A DNA stretch of 64,000 nt. Source: Hepsetus odoe (lineage: Eukaryota > Chordata > Actinopteri > Characiformes > Hepsetidae). A model generated the notes under the pieces. The model saw only the letters and a program-made list of their open reading frames with translations, did no database searches and was not told where the DNA came from. The position numbers were made by a program, and so were the translations under genes. Below, piece after piece: positions 44,896 to 55,900 of this stretch. The DNA lies in contig CM029368.1 in assembly GCA_017165825.1 (NCBI GenBank), forward strand, positions 2,416,386-2,480,385, written 5' to 3'. Every line of letters begins with the position of its first letter. Positions within the stretch are counted from its first letter, which is position 1.

Positions 44896-47800
44896 GTGGA
44901 CTATTTTTATGAAAAGATGAATAATGAGCTCTCTGAAATTTCTGGAAATGCAAAAGGTGCTGGTTTTAAAGGTAGGGGCATGTTCTTGGAAATGCATCCA
45001 TTAAATGTAATTAAATGTGTTTCCATGTCTTCTTCATGCATGTTTTATTTGGAAGTTAAGCAGTATTTCAGCAGCGAGCAGCTTATCGTTTCAGTGTTTT
45101 TAGTGGGAAAGACACGCTTCCTTTGGAAACTACAAAGCAAATGACGTTGCTCTGCATCGAGAGGCCAACGTATTGATTTATGCTTTGCACAGAAAGGATT
45201 TCAGTTTGATATCAAAAGATGAAAGTTTAATGAGAGATCAGATGTTTAGCTTTTATTTCCTGGGATCTAGATATGTTAAATAAATGTCTTGTTTTTTTTT
45301 TCATTTGGTTCATTTCGTACCAAAAGGCACATTTTTATATCTGTGACAAATATTACAAATTGAAAGTGAATTTGCAAACCATGTGATTTCTTTTAGATGC
45401 TCCTGAAAACTCTGGTTGTTCAGTCAGGGCAAGGAGATCTCATTCTACTCTGAAGGTCCTCCTGGTGGTTCTCAGCCTCCTTCTGCTCTGTTCTTCGGTG
45501 GCGCTCTGTGTTCTGGGGTTTCTGTGTGAGTGTCTCTCAGCTTCACCCTCTAATGAAGCTCTTCAGTGTTTTACAGTTTCACTGGACCTCCTCAGAATCA
45601 TGGAGAGGATGTTGGTCTGTTGTTCATGGTTGGGTCACTGGTCCGAAATATAGTCAATACAACAGTGTGTTCTTAAAGTGAATATAGCAAATATCATCTC
45701 TATTCCTCTGTGTATGACTTAATTCTTGTCTTCTATTCTACAGACTCCAGTAAAGGAGCCTCCTATGAAGCTTTAATGGAGCAGAACATCAGGACTGTAG
45801 AAAGACTGGAAGTGCAGATACACAACAGTACTGGTAAAAGATTTACAGATGTTTCTTTTGATGGTTCATTCAGATTTTGAAAATGAAAATTCTGTATTTT
45901 TACATTTCTAAATTCAGATCATCCATTTTTTGTGATTGTCTTGACTAATGACATGCTTCAGCTCTTCCTCTCTTGCTATGGATGCTTTCAAATGGATTAT
46001 TGAAAGATGAGCACATGATGAGCACATATTTCAATCAGTGCATTACATTTTCTCCTTTTAGCCCAACATACAAACTTGGTTTAGCTACAGTGACTCATAA
46101 AGGAAGTGGTTTAAAATAACAGGAAGAAGTACATACATGCTATAAATATTAGCTGTGGTCCACTTGTGGTTTAGATGAACTTGGTTTTAAACAGGAAATT
46201 TGCACCAATCATGTTGCAGACATCATGTAGAGTTTGGAGATCATGGACATGTTTAACCTCTTCTAAGATACTCAGAGACGAGTGTGTGTTGACTGGTAGT
46301 GTAGGACTCCACTAACTTTACTTTTGGCCTTTCTGGAGTGAAGATCATGTGATTGCTCCACTGTGGCTGAAAGGTGAGAAATACACCTTCCCATTTATGG
46401 CATTTAGCAGACATCTTATCTATAGCAACTTTCAGTTCCTGACTGCAGGGACAGTCTCCCTGGAGTCTTGCTCAGGAACCCAGTGTGGGTAATGATGGAG
46501 GTGGAATTTGAACTTGCGGCCTTTTGGCCCGTAGGCAAGTATCCTACCACTAGACCACCATCGCCTCTTAGAGGTAACCTTGAGCAAGGTACCATCTCCA
46601 TCACTGCTCCCTGGGTGCTTTAAATAGCTGCCCCCTGCTGGACAGTGTTTGGGTGAAAAGCAGAGGCTGAATTTCGTTGTGGCTCACTGTGTGCTGTTTC
46701 GCAATGACCAGAATAGTCACTTTCACTTTAGTGTGGATGTTTCATTTACATAGAGCATCATCTGGTCCCTTTAACTGGGATTATTCATTTGAGTAGTTTC
46801 TGTTTGGGAGTCTTTTTCACATTTCAGTAAAGGGTCTTCCATGAAGCATTAAGTTAGCAGTTCACCATTACTGACAGCACAGGAACCTCCTACTTCTACA
46901 GAGTCTTTCAGTTTTAGAGTGTAAATATCAGAGATTTCACCTGGGAAAGAGTGAGAGAGACACAACTCTAGTAGTCAGAGATGTTAAATAACTTTCTCGA
47001 GTCTCTTGTAGTTTAAAATATCAGCGTCTGGATGATCAGATCACAGAAGTGGATCAAATTTCATTTCTAACTTTCTAATTTCATATTTGACTCTGGACAA
47101 ACGTTCTCTCTTTCTCTCCTGCTGTGATTTCAGAGTTAAAATCAAACTTTGCTGAGGTTCAGGGGAAATATGAGAATGCCTTAAAACAACTGGATTCATT
47201 TAAAGGTGAGTTCAAACATTTTTCTTTCACTTTTACTTTTTCTTAAATCAACAGGAAGTAAATCACTGATCAGCTGTTACATTAAAGCCTCCTCTGTTGT
47301 CCAGAAGGACAGAACCCTCTTCGTACTAGATAGTCTCGAAAGGTTAAACAGTGGTAAAGGGTCATAAATGTTTGAGGTATAATGAAAAAAGAATCTTGAT
47401 AGATTTTTGTCATTTGGTTTTGCGGAAGCTAAAATAACTGATGCTAAAATAAGAAAATGAAGGCAGGCCTAAGAATTTAAATCATTTCCCTTTCCTCAGA
47501 AACAGACGGGAAGTATGAAATGCTGAAGGAGAAGTATCGCACCGCTCATGAAGTCTTTAAATTGGAAATTTGCTCCAGACCTCAAAAGCCTTTTTGCTTA
47601 CATGCAGTCAGACATCAAATATCTGTAGAGTTTGGAGATCATGGACGTGTTGAACCTCCTCTAAGATACTCAGAGACGAGTGTGTGTTGACTGGTAGTGT
47701 AGGACTCCACTAACTTTACTTTCGGCCTTTCTGGAGTGAAGATCATGTGATTGCTCCACTGTGGCTGAAAGGTGAGAAATACAGCGGGACAAAACGATCA

Positions 47801-50666
47801 TATTACAATAAATGCATGGCGTCTGTATTTTCACAATGTTGGAGAACATGGGGCAGCGGTGGGACTAAGTCCCAGGATTGGAAGGTCATGGGTTTGCCTC
47901 ACAGACCAGTACATTTACGGCATTTAGCAGATGTTCTTATCCAGAGCGACTTCCAGTTCCTGATTGCAGGGACAGTCTCCCTGGAGCAACTTCAGGTCTT
48001 GCTCAGGAACACAATGGCGGTAGTGCTTTGAACCTGCTGCCTCGTGACCCATAGGCAATTATTCTACCACTAGACCACCATCGCCCTTTATAGGTACCCT
48101 TGAGCAAGGCACCATCCCCATCACTGCTCCCTGGGTGCTTATAATAGCTGCCCCCTGCTGGACAGTGAGTCTGGGTAAAAAGCAGAGGCTGAATTTGGTT
48201 GTGGCTCACTGTGTGCTTTTTCACTCTGGACAAACGTTCTCTCTTTCTCTCCTGCTGTGATTTCAGAGTTAAAATCAAACTTTACTGAGGTTCAGGTGAG
48301 ATATGAGAATGCCTTAAAACAACTTGATTCATGTAAAGGTGAGTTTAAACATTTTTCTTTCACTGCGTTACTTTTTCTTAAATCAACAGGAAGTAAAACA
48401 CTGATCAGCTGTTACATTAAAGTCTCCTCTGTTGTCCAGAAGGACAGAACCCTCTTAGTACTAGATAGTCTGGAAAGGTAAAACAGTGGTAAAGGGTCAT
48501 AACTGAATCTATGATTTGGACGTAGTGCTGTGCAGTGAGTGAAACACTGAAAAGAAGTTTTTATTGTTTACTTTCATTCACAAAGTTTAAAATAAAAGTT
48601 GTCATGAAAATAATCACAGAACCAAGCTACGAGGAGTACACCGGCCAGTGTATTTCTTTGCACTGGTCCCAGTACCGAATAAATGGGGAGGGTTATGTCA
48701 GGAAGGGCATCCGGTGTAAAACCTTACCAAACCAATATGCAGACAATGAAACTGAATTCCATACCGGATCGGTCGAGGCCCGGGTTAACAATGACCGTTA
48801 CCTGTGCTGTTAGCCTACAGGGTGCTGGTGGAAATTGGACTACTGTTGGAAAAGGAGAAGAAGAAGAAGAAGAAGAAGAAGAAGAAGAAAAAGAAGAAGA
48901 AGAAGAAGAAGAAGAAGAGGAAGAGAAATTGCTGATTGTTGTGGACATTGATGGACAATGTTGGTGAAGGAATGGGTGGAGAAGAGTGGCAGGAGTGATC
49001 TGTGACAGACGAATACCAGCAAGAGTGAAAGGGAAGGTGTTCATGACGATAGTGAGACTAGCCATGATATTTGGGTGGAAGACGGTGGCGCTGATAAAGA
49101 CAGATGGTGGAGCTGGAGGTGTCAGAGTTAAAGATACTGAGATTTGTGTTGGGAGGGACAAGAATGGACAGGATTAGCAGCGAGAACATTAGAGTGAAGC
49201 TCCTGTTGCACTATTTGGAGACAAAGTTAGAGAAGCACGATTGTGTTGGTTTGGACATGTCCAGAGGAGAGACGAGGAATATATTGGGAAGAGGTCAGGA
49301 ATAAAGGGTGAAGAAAGGGAAGAAAGGGAAGAAAGGTCAATCCGGTGTGGCCACCCTAATGCTGTCAGCCAAAAGAAGAAGAAGAAGAAGGTGACTGAAG
49401 CATTACCAAACTTTGTGGCAAATCCATTCTTCAGGCACTTGCCTTTGAATGGCCCTCCAAAAGCGGGACGTTAGTTATTGGTTGTTTTTTTCTAAACCTT
49501 GTTCTGGGATTTCTCTACCTTGAGTGACCTGCAGGGGCACACATTCTCTTTCTAGAAGTTTCAGCTGAACATGTACTTTGTCTATTAGTTTGTAGAAACA
49601 GGGTTTCCTAATGGCAGTGGTCTCCTTCAGCAGGACAGTTCCTGCAAACACTGCTCAGGAACATTTTGAGGAACATAAAAAGTTCAAGTTGACATCAAAT
49701 TCCCCAGTTCTCAATCTGACTGAGTAAAGTTCTCTGATCCAGCTTCCCTATTACACCACTGCTAACTTCCTGGAGGCAGATACTGCAGCACATCTATAAT
49801 TCTCATCTATTTTCAGGTCGAGAAACCCATGGTCCACAATGTGGAGAAGGGTGGGAGTCTTTTGGTATGAAGCGTTATTACTTCTCCACTGATAAACTGA
49901 ACTGGACAGAGAGTCAGGATTGCTGTGCTGAGAAAGGAGGTCATCTGGTTACAATCACCAGCCAAGCTGAACAGGTGAGACTGATCTGCTTGAAATTTCC
50001 TACAGGACGTCCAGCTGAAATGTTTCTACAGACCTGATCCCGGGGCCTAGTCCGTAACCACTCTGATGTGACTGAACTCAAATTACCACTTTACCCTTCA
50101 GCACTTCTTAAATTCAATGGTTGGAGAAACTCACTGGATCGGACTCAACGACTTGGAGACGGAGGGGAGGTGGATGTGGGTGAACTGCCAGTCCCTGAGT
50201 GAGACGGGAGTAGAGTAAGAACCTTGTTCTCACACTTCTCTCAGTTTATCTTTAGAGAACTTTTACAGCTTTTACATTAGAATGATGTCTGTGGATCAGA
50301 GAAGCATCTCAAAGAACACAAAAATGAGAGTGTAACAACTGCTCTTGGAAGAGTGAGTGAGTGAGTGAAAGAGTGAACTGTGTACATAGTTTCAGTCCTC
50401 CATGAGGGATTTTACACCTAAACAACAACAAAAAAACATTAAAAAAATAAGATAAATTCTATTTTTATTCATCCAGATTCTGGCACAAACGCCAGTCAGG
50501 TGAACAAGACGAGCCTGATAACTGGAAAGCCGAGGATCCTGCAGGAGAGCACTGTGGTGCTCTTGGGGACGAAGATGGATATTCCAATGAGTGGTTTGAT
50601 GCTTCTTGCCTGAAATCAAAAAAATACATCTGTGAGAAACAAAATGTGTTGTTCTGTAAACTTTAA
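44896..50666 (+). CDS. Lectin 2: type II C-type lectin with doubled stalk exon, start codon lost
   Basis: Eight exons give an open frame of 299 codons: 44896-44971, 45397-45525, 45744-45833, 47134-47205, 48267-48338, 49817-49974, 50102-50214, 50477-50666. All junctions are GT/AG and in phase. Exon 1 aligns codon by codon with lectins 1 and 3, but its first codon is GTG (44896) instead of ATG. The nearest in-frame ATG is eight codons on (44917), within FYEKM, so translation from it would drop the cytoplasmic tyrosine. An in-frame TAA at 44848 rules out an upstream start in this exon. The anchor is at about 46-68. The stalk holds two near-identical 24-codon exons (KSNFAEVQ and KSNFTEVQ). The lectin domain covers 155-291 with WIGLND, WMWVNC (Cys228 unpaired), EPDNW and WFDASC. 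It is either a functional short-tail receptor or an early pseudogene. Confidence 0.8.
46184..47365 (+). repeat. Tandem duplication unit A (contains stalk exon 4a)
   Basis: The unit runs from GGAAATTTGCACC through TTTGGAGATCATGGACATG, an L2-tail piece (46395-46560), a SINE (46560-46735), then exon 4a (47134-47205), ending TAAAGGGTCATAAATG. It matches unit B at 47560-48502 in order, apart from a longer spacer before the exon. Confidence 0.85.
47500..47560 (+). pseudogene. Vestigial stalk exon without a donor
   Basis: After a good acceptor (CCTTTCCTCAG) the phase-1 frame reads ETDGKYEMLKEKYRTAHEVF, typical charged stalk coiled coil. It then runs into the start of duplication unit B with no usable donor in phase. 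Reading through reaches a stop at about 47690. It is probably an ancestral stalk exon cut by the duplication breakpoint. Confidence 0.6.
47560..48502 (+). repeat. Tandem duplication unit B (contains stalk exon 4b)
   Basis: Repeats unit A from TTTGGAGATCATGGACGTG through the L2-tail piece (47920-48080) and SINE (48085-48230) to exon 4b (48267-48338) and TAAAGGGTCATAACTG. The spacer between SINE and exon in unit A (about 46740-47090) is missing here. Confidence 0.85.
48640..49392 (+). mobile_element. RTE-type LINE, 5' end joined to 3' end
   Basis: The 5' landmark GCCAGTGTATTTCTTTGCAC, GGGTTATGTCAGGAAGGGCA and CCCGGGTTAACAATGACCG leads into a (GAA)n run (48856-48920). The 3' part follows (GTTTGGACATGTCCAGAGG, GTGGCCACCC) and ends AAAAGAAGAAGAAGAAG. 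The body is deleted. It lies in lectin 2 intron 5. Confidence 0.8.
49575..49745 (+). mobile_element. Tc1-like transposase 3' fragment
   Basis: Encodes, in broken frames, an FQQD-like AGGACAGTTCCTGC segment, HFEEHKKFK and a SPVLNLTE segment. These correspond to the FQQDN and SPDLNPIE landmarks of Tc1-like transposases. The related copy at 55210-55330 is better preserved. Confidence 0.6.
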
Positions 50667-51490
50667 CTTTAAATGTCTCCATAAGAAACTATATTTCATG
50701 ATGTATTTTCTCCACACTGAGATCTTCTGTATATTGTATATACTGTATATGATGCTCCTGCTGTATGATATTCTGGTCAAACCTGGTCTTGGAGATCTTC
50801 CACCCTGAAGAGTTGAGATTCAACACACCTCCTTCTAATATCCAGACCCCCTGAAGACCCTCATGACCTGGATCAACTCTGCAGGGTGGTAGATGTTCAG
50901 GATCAGGACTGAGCCATCATGGTCTTCAGGCTGATGATCTGGATTTGAGATGAGATGAGTTTGGCCACTAGAGGGCAGAATGTTGTTGTGGAGCTGGTTT
51001 CTACCCACAGGAAGAGGGTTTACTGGACTAGAAGCTTTTCTCTTCATTTTTAGGGTCTTATGTTACTTTTCTCTCTCCCTCTTTCTCTCATATATATAAT
51101 GAGTGTAAATGCAATCATGTTTCAGAGCGTTTTTATGACCTATTTAAATGAGTAAATATCTAAACTGCTTTGCAATATAAATAACCTGTGATTTGTTCTC
51201 TATGCATCATTTTCTTTGCACCAGAGCTCTGAAAAATTAAGAGTGTAACTCTTTATTTGTCATCCGAACATTTATGGAAACTAATCTGCTAACAAGCCTG
51301 GCTATATATTTCAGTATTTTTCTGAGGTCATAATAAAACAGCATTCTTGTAAAAATCATTAACCACTTTCTTATTTTCTCTTTCTTTTTTGATTGTCACT
51401 AAATTGTTTCTGTTATTTAAAAAATGTAACATAAAAAGCAATCTGACTGAACACAACACAGCTTTCAGACAATGTTGACAAACAAGACAA
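50667..51490 (+). other. Lectin 2 3'UTR and downstream flank
   Basis: 50700-51070 is paralogous to 41880-42230 behind lectin 1. 51071-51490 is AT-rich and unassigned. Confidence 0.6.
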
Positions 51491-51494
51491 ACAA

Positions 51495-52044
51495 GAAAGG
51501 CCTCTGCAGTGATCCTTGATTGAATCACACCTTTACTTTAAACATATCTGTCACTCCTACAGCAGACATCACCACTGTTACACTGCCTTCATACATATCC
51601 TTTCTTTAAAATAACTTTTCTGCTAATCCTGACTTCCTCTTGAAAAAACACACTTCCTCTCTACGCACCATCATATTCTTTCTCCAAGTCTACAAAGGCA
51701 CAATGCAACTTTTCCTTTTCCTTCTGACCTTCTCTGTACTTCTCCATCTTCACCCTCAGAGCAAACTGTATCTGTAGAGCTCATTCTCATGAAACCATAC
51801 TGCTGTTCACTAATCAACAACTCTTTTCTTAATCTGCTTCCATGACTCTTTCCCAGAACTTCATGCTGTAGCTGATCAACTCTGACTCTCTGAATTTTCC
51901 AGTGCACATCTAAACCCTTCTTTGAACTCTACCTTACAGTTTTCCTTCTTCAGTTTTCCACCATTTGATTCTTGACTTTGCTCTCATTTTCTTCCTTTTC
52001 TTCATCTCCAAAGTCATCCTACAGACCACCATCCTATGCTGTTT
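51495..52044 (-). mobile_element. RTE-type LINE, part split by the L2 insertion (left)
   Basis: The reverse strand encodes LLISEQQYGFMRMSSTDT, EKYREGQKE-like and EFQRVRVDQLQHEVLG-like sequence of the RTE reverse transcriptase. It stops at TATGCTGTTT, exactly where the L2 element begins. Confidence 0.8.
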
Positions 52045-53742
52045 CAACTCAATGTTTTCTTATCTCAAAACAGTCTCCAAGATCCCTTCCAGTCCAGATC
52101 CGCTCATGAACTCCACACAGCAAGATCTAACAACCTGCCCTCTGTCTTGATTCTCCTTGACCTCTCGGCAGCCTTCAACACAGTGAACCACCGGATCCTC
52201 CTGACCGCTATCTCCAACCTGGGGATTGCTGGTACAGTCTACCAGTGGTTCTCTTCATATCTACAGGATCACCAGTGCCAAGTGTCATGGCAGGGCCGTC
52301 GGTCCACACCACGAAATTTGACAACGGGTGTTCCCCAAGGATCTGTCCTCGGTCCCCTTCTATTTTCTCTATATACTGGCTCTCTGGGGAAGGCCATAGC
52401 CTCTCATGGCTTCTCCTATCATTCTTATGCAGAGGACACCCAACTAATCCTCTCTTTTCCCTCTAATGATCAAGAGGTTTCTACCCGAATCTCTAACTGC
52501 TTGGCTGACATTTCTGCATGGATGACAGCCCACCACCTCAAGCTCAACCCTAACAAGATTGAGCTTCTCTACCTGGAAGGCCATCAATCACTGCAACAGG
52601 ACCTTCATATCTCCTTTGGTGTTTCGCTTCGCAGACCATCTAGAACTGCTTGGAATCTTGGTGTCACTTTCGACAATGAGCTCTCCTTATCCTCTCATAT
52701 TCTTAATCTTTCTAGGTCCTGCCGACACCTTCTCTTCAACATCCTCCCAACATCCATCCTTTCTTCACCACCCATCTCTAAACTGGACTACTGCAACTCT
52801 CTTCTGGCAGGTCTTCCACTGAAGGCAACAAGACCACTACAACTAATTCAAAACGCCGCTGCAAGACTCGTCTTCAACCATCCCAAGTTCTCTTCTTCCA
52901 CTCCTCTGCTGCGGGACCTACACTGGCTCCCAGTGGCTGCTCATATCAGGTTTAAAACTTTAACTCTTGCTTACAAGGCTACTAACAGCCTTGCACCAAC
53001 TTACCTGACTGCTCTTATTAAACACCGTTTCTCTTCTCATTCTCTCAGACCATCAAGCACTGCTCGTCTCAAACCCCCACCATTGAAAAAAAAAGAGGAA
53101 AACACGCATCAAGACTCTTCTCAGTTCTGGCCCCTCAGTGGTGAAACGAACTCGCCCTGATGGTCAGAACTGCTGAGTCCCTTGCTGTCTTCAAACATCG
53201 ATTAAAGACCCACTTGTTCATGGAATTTCTCAGGGAATAATCTTCCCAAGCCATCTAATCTCCTACCTCTGCTCCTTCCTTTCCTCAAACCTCTGCTCTT
53301 TCTTTCCTGTTTAAAAAAAAAATGTGTATATATATATATACTTGTCACAGGGGCACTTAGTTTGTTGCTTAGATTCATTCATTCATTTTCCAGGCTGCTT
53401 GTCCTAAGCAGGGTTGCTGGAGTCCATCCCAACTCACACAGGGCTAAGAACGGGACACACCCTGGACAGGTCGCCAGGGAGGAGCAAACTGATGGGGACG
53501 GCACCTTGCTCAAGGGCACCTCAGAGCAACCCACCGGAAAGGGGTTCAAACCCCCGATCCTCCGACTTGGGGCCAACTCCCTAACCACCAGGCCACCGCT
53601 GCCCCTGTTGCTTAGGTGGTAATAGCTAATCAGCAGTTGCTGATCTGAGCTGGTTACCAAGATGATGATCAAATGTGGAAACAAAGCACTGTTGTAAGTC
53701 GCTCTGGATGAGAGCGTCTGCTAAATGCCGTAAATGTAAATG
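52045..53742 (+). mobile_element. L2-type LINE inserted in the RTE copy
   Basis: An open frame to 53160 encodes reverse transcriptase: LILLDLSAAFNTVNHRILL, GVPQGSVLGPLLFSLYT, FSYHSYAEDTQLILSFP, ISAWMTAHHLKLNPNKIELL, LDYCNSLLAGLP and RDLHWLPVAAHIRFKTLTLA. The catalytic YADD reads YAED (about 52434), so the first Asp is lost. A frameshift precedes the usual C-terminal end (RTAESLAVFKHRLKTHLF). The 3' end, TAAGTCGCTCTGGATGAGAG then TAAATGCCGTAAATG, is the known fish L2 tail. It is 5'-truncated and flanked by TTT on both sides. A SINE-type insertion lies at 53375-53610. Confidence 0.9.
53375..53610 (-). repeat. Antisense SINE pieces inside the L2 element
   Basis: The reverse strand shows the tRNA-SINE (GGCAGCGGTGGCCTGGTGGT, TTGAGCAAGGTGCCGTCCCC) at 53490-53610 and the end of the other tRNA-headed repeat (ACCTGTCCAGGGTGTGTCCC) at 53395-53475. 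Confidence 0.8.
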
Positions 53743-54085
53743 TTTAGCTACACTCTCTCCTGTCACTACTTTGCAGTCTCTAATCTCCTTCAGATTGACC
53801 CTCCTGCAAAGGATATAATCCACTTGTGAGCAGCTTCCTCCACTCTTATACGTTACCCTGTGCTGCTCCCTCTTCTTAAAATAAGTTTTTACTAAAGCCA
53901 TTTTCATCCTTTTCACAAAATCTACAACCAACTTTAAGCTAACAGCACTGGTGGTGGTCGTTGTTAACCCAGGCCACGATCGATCTAGTATGGAAATCTG
54001 TTTTGTTGTCCACATATTGATTTGGCAAAAGTTGTACACCCAATGCAACCCTCCTCATTTATCTGGGCTTGGGACGGGTACAAAA
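53743..54085 (-). mobile_element. RTE-type LINE, part split by the L2 insertion (right)
   Basis: The reverse strand encodes KKREQHRVTYKSGGSCSQVD and YILCRRVNLKEIR of the endonuclease domain, then the 5' landmark near 54080. Joined to 51495-52044 it restores the order seen in the copy at 36935-40480. Confidence 0.8.
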
Positions 54086-55019
54086 AAAAAACTTGAATTG
54101 TGCATCCCTAGTGGTTGGGATTCAAGAAACATTCTTACATCAATGTTACTATTTAAGTTATTGAACATAGAAACAAAATGGTAATTGACTATTCGCTCTG
54201 GTGACCCCTAACGAGAGCAGCCAAAAGATGGAATTTAGTTTCATTTAATTTGTGAACTTGAAATCAGATTTCCCTCCGCTCTAGTTGCCAAGAAACATCT
54301 ATCCATTTTTATCAGATTATAAGGCGTCTGTATTGAGCCCAAAGATTTCTGTACATGTGTGAACTACTGTATTTGCAGAAGTTTTTCTTCTCACTCACAG
54401 CAGGAAGCAAAACTGCCTGCAATTACGTAAGTAAGTGTAAGTACGTCTGCTTTGACTGAGTATCTGCATCTTCCTGTCCTTTACACTATCGCTGATGTCT
54501 TAACTCTTCCACAAGCGTTTTCTCAACACTGGTGTGAAGATTAAAAAATGGACCATATTTATGAAGTTGTGGTTTATGAGCTCTGTGAAACTCCGGAGAA
54601 AGAAAATTGTCCTGGTTGGAAAGGTAAGAGAATCTGTGTTCATTGATCACAATAAATGAAGTGAGTTGCAACATAACTATAAGATGCTCTGTTATGAGCT
54701 AAATAGTTTTTGTTTTTTTTTTAAATCAGGTTTAGAAATTACGATGTATTTGATTACAATGGGGTATTTCAAAACATAAGCTTTGTTAGGCAGCAAGCGA
54801 AAAATAAGTTCTTGAGGTTGATGTGAAGCATGAAAAATTAATGAGTGTGAGGAGATGAGTGACTTTAAAGAGAACTGAGGTCTTCAGTTGTTTTCTTGGT
54901 TTGCAGAGGTGGACATGGTCATGTTATCAAGGCTCAAAATGCTGAAAAAGTTGATGCTGACAGAAAGATGTCAGGACACACTTCAGTTTGCTGTGTATGA
55001 AGCTGTGTAGTAACTGGTC

Positions 55020-55460
55020 AAAGTGCCCATTCTGATCACTCTTCACCACGAGTGGGCTTGAACATGAACATCAGAACTGGAGCAGTGGAAGATGGTGGCC
55101 TGGTCTGATCATGTCTGCTGCTGCTTAATTGAGTAGAGATAGCACTGAGATGAAATTATCTGCTGGGAAGCCTTGGGTCCTGAAATTCATGTGAATGTTA
55201 CTTTGAAACCATCTCCCTCAACATTGTTGCAGATCAAGTTCACCCTTCATGGTTCAGAAATGGGTTGAAAATCAAGGTGTTCCTCCAAATTCCCAAGATC
55301 TCAATCAGATGGCGCATCTGTGAGATGTGCTGGACAAACTATTTGGCCCCATGTGGGTCCCACTTCACAAGTTACAGAACTTACACAGCTCACCTTTAGA
55401 GATCTTGTTGGCGAACTGGAGCTGTTTCAGTGCTGTGAGGGAGGCCTGAACAAATATCAG
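55020..55460 (+). mobile_element. Tc1-like transposase 3' relic in lectin 3 intron 1
   Basis: CAAGGTGTTCCTCCAAATTC, CCCAAGATCTCAATCAGATG and ATCTGTGAGATGTGCTGGAC correspond to the W-P-P-N-S-P-D-L-N-P-I-E-H-L-W-D-V-L block of Tc1-like transposases, with substitutions. Frames are broken and no terminal repeats were seen. Confidence 0.65.
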
Positions 55461-55469
55461 AAGGTGTAT

Positions 55470-55680
55470 CTTCAAGTCAAGTCAACTTTATTTATAAATT
55501 GCTTTTTACAACTGTTGTCACAAAGCAGCTTTACAGAATCCGGGTTCGAGCCCCAGTTGGGTAAGCCGAGGGTGACAGAGGCGAGGTAAAAACTCCCCAA
55601 ACGTGAGAAAGAAACCTTGGGAGAAACCAAGACCCAAAAGGGGAACCCGTCCTCCTCTGCTCTATACTGGAAGTAAAAAG
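55470..55680. repeat. Interspersed repeat with CTTTATTTATAAA start
   Basis: CAAGTCAACTTTATTTATAA, GTCACAAAGCAGCTTTACAG and AACCTTGGGAGAAACCAAGA are motifs of a widespread fish repeat that I cannot classify from memory. Confidence 0.5.
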
Positions 55681-55689
55681 GAAAGAAAG

Positions 55690-55900
55690 TTTGACACAGG
55701 TTCAGAAGATTGTGGGTTCAAACCCCTTACTAGTAGGTTGCCTTGAGGTATCCTTGAGCAAGGTGCTGACGGGGTCACTGCTCCCCAGATGCTTTCATAG
55801 CTGCACGGTGTTTGCAGAGGTCCAATTTTGTTGTGCTTCACTGTGTGCTGTGCTGTGACCTCGCAATGACAAGAATATTCACTTAATTATCTTAATTAAA
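55690..55900 (+). repeat. tRNA-derived SINE
   Basis: GTGGGTTCAAACCCC (B box), TAGGTTGCCTTGAGG, CTTGAGCAAGGTGCTGACGG, and a tail TTTTGTTGTGCTTCACTGTG with CGCAATGACAAGA. The head is truncated. Confidence 0.85.
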
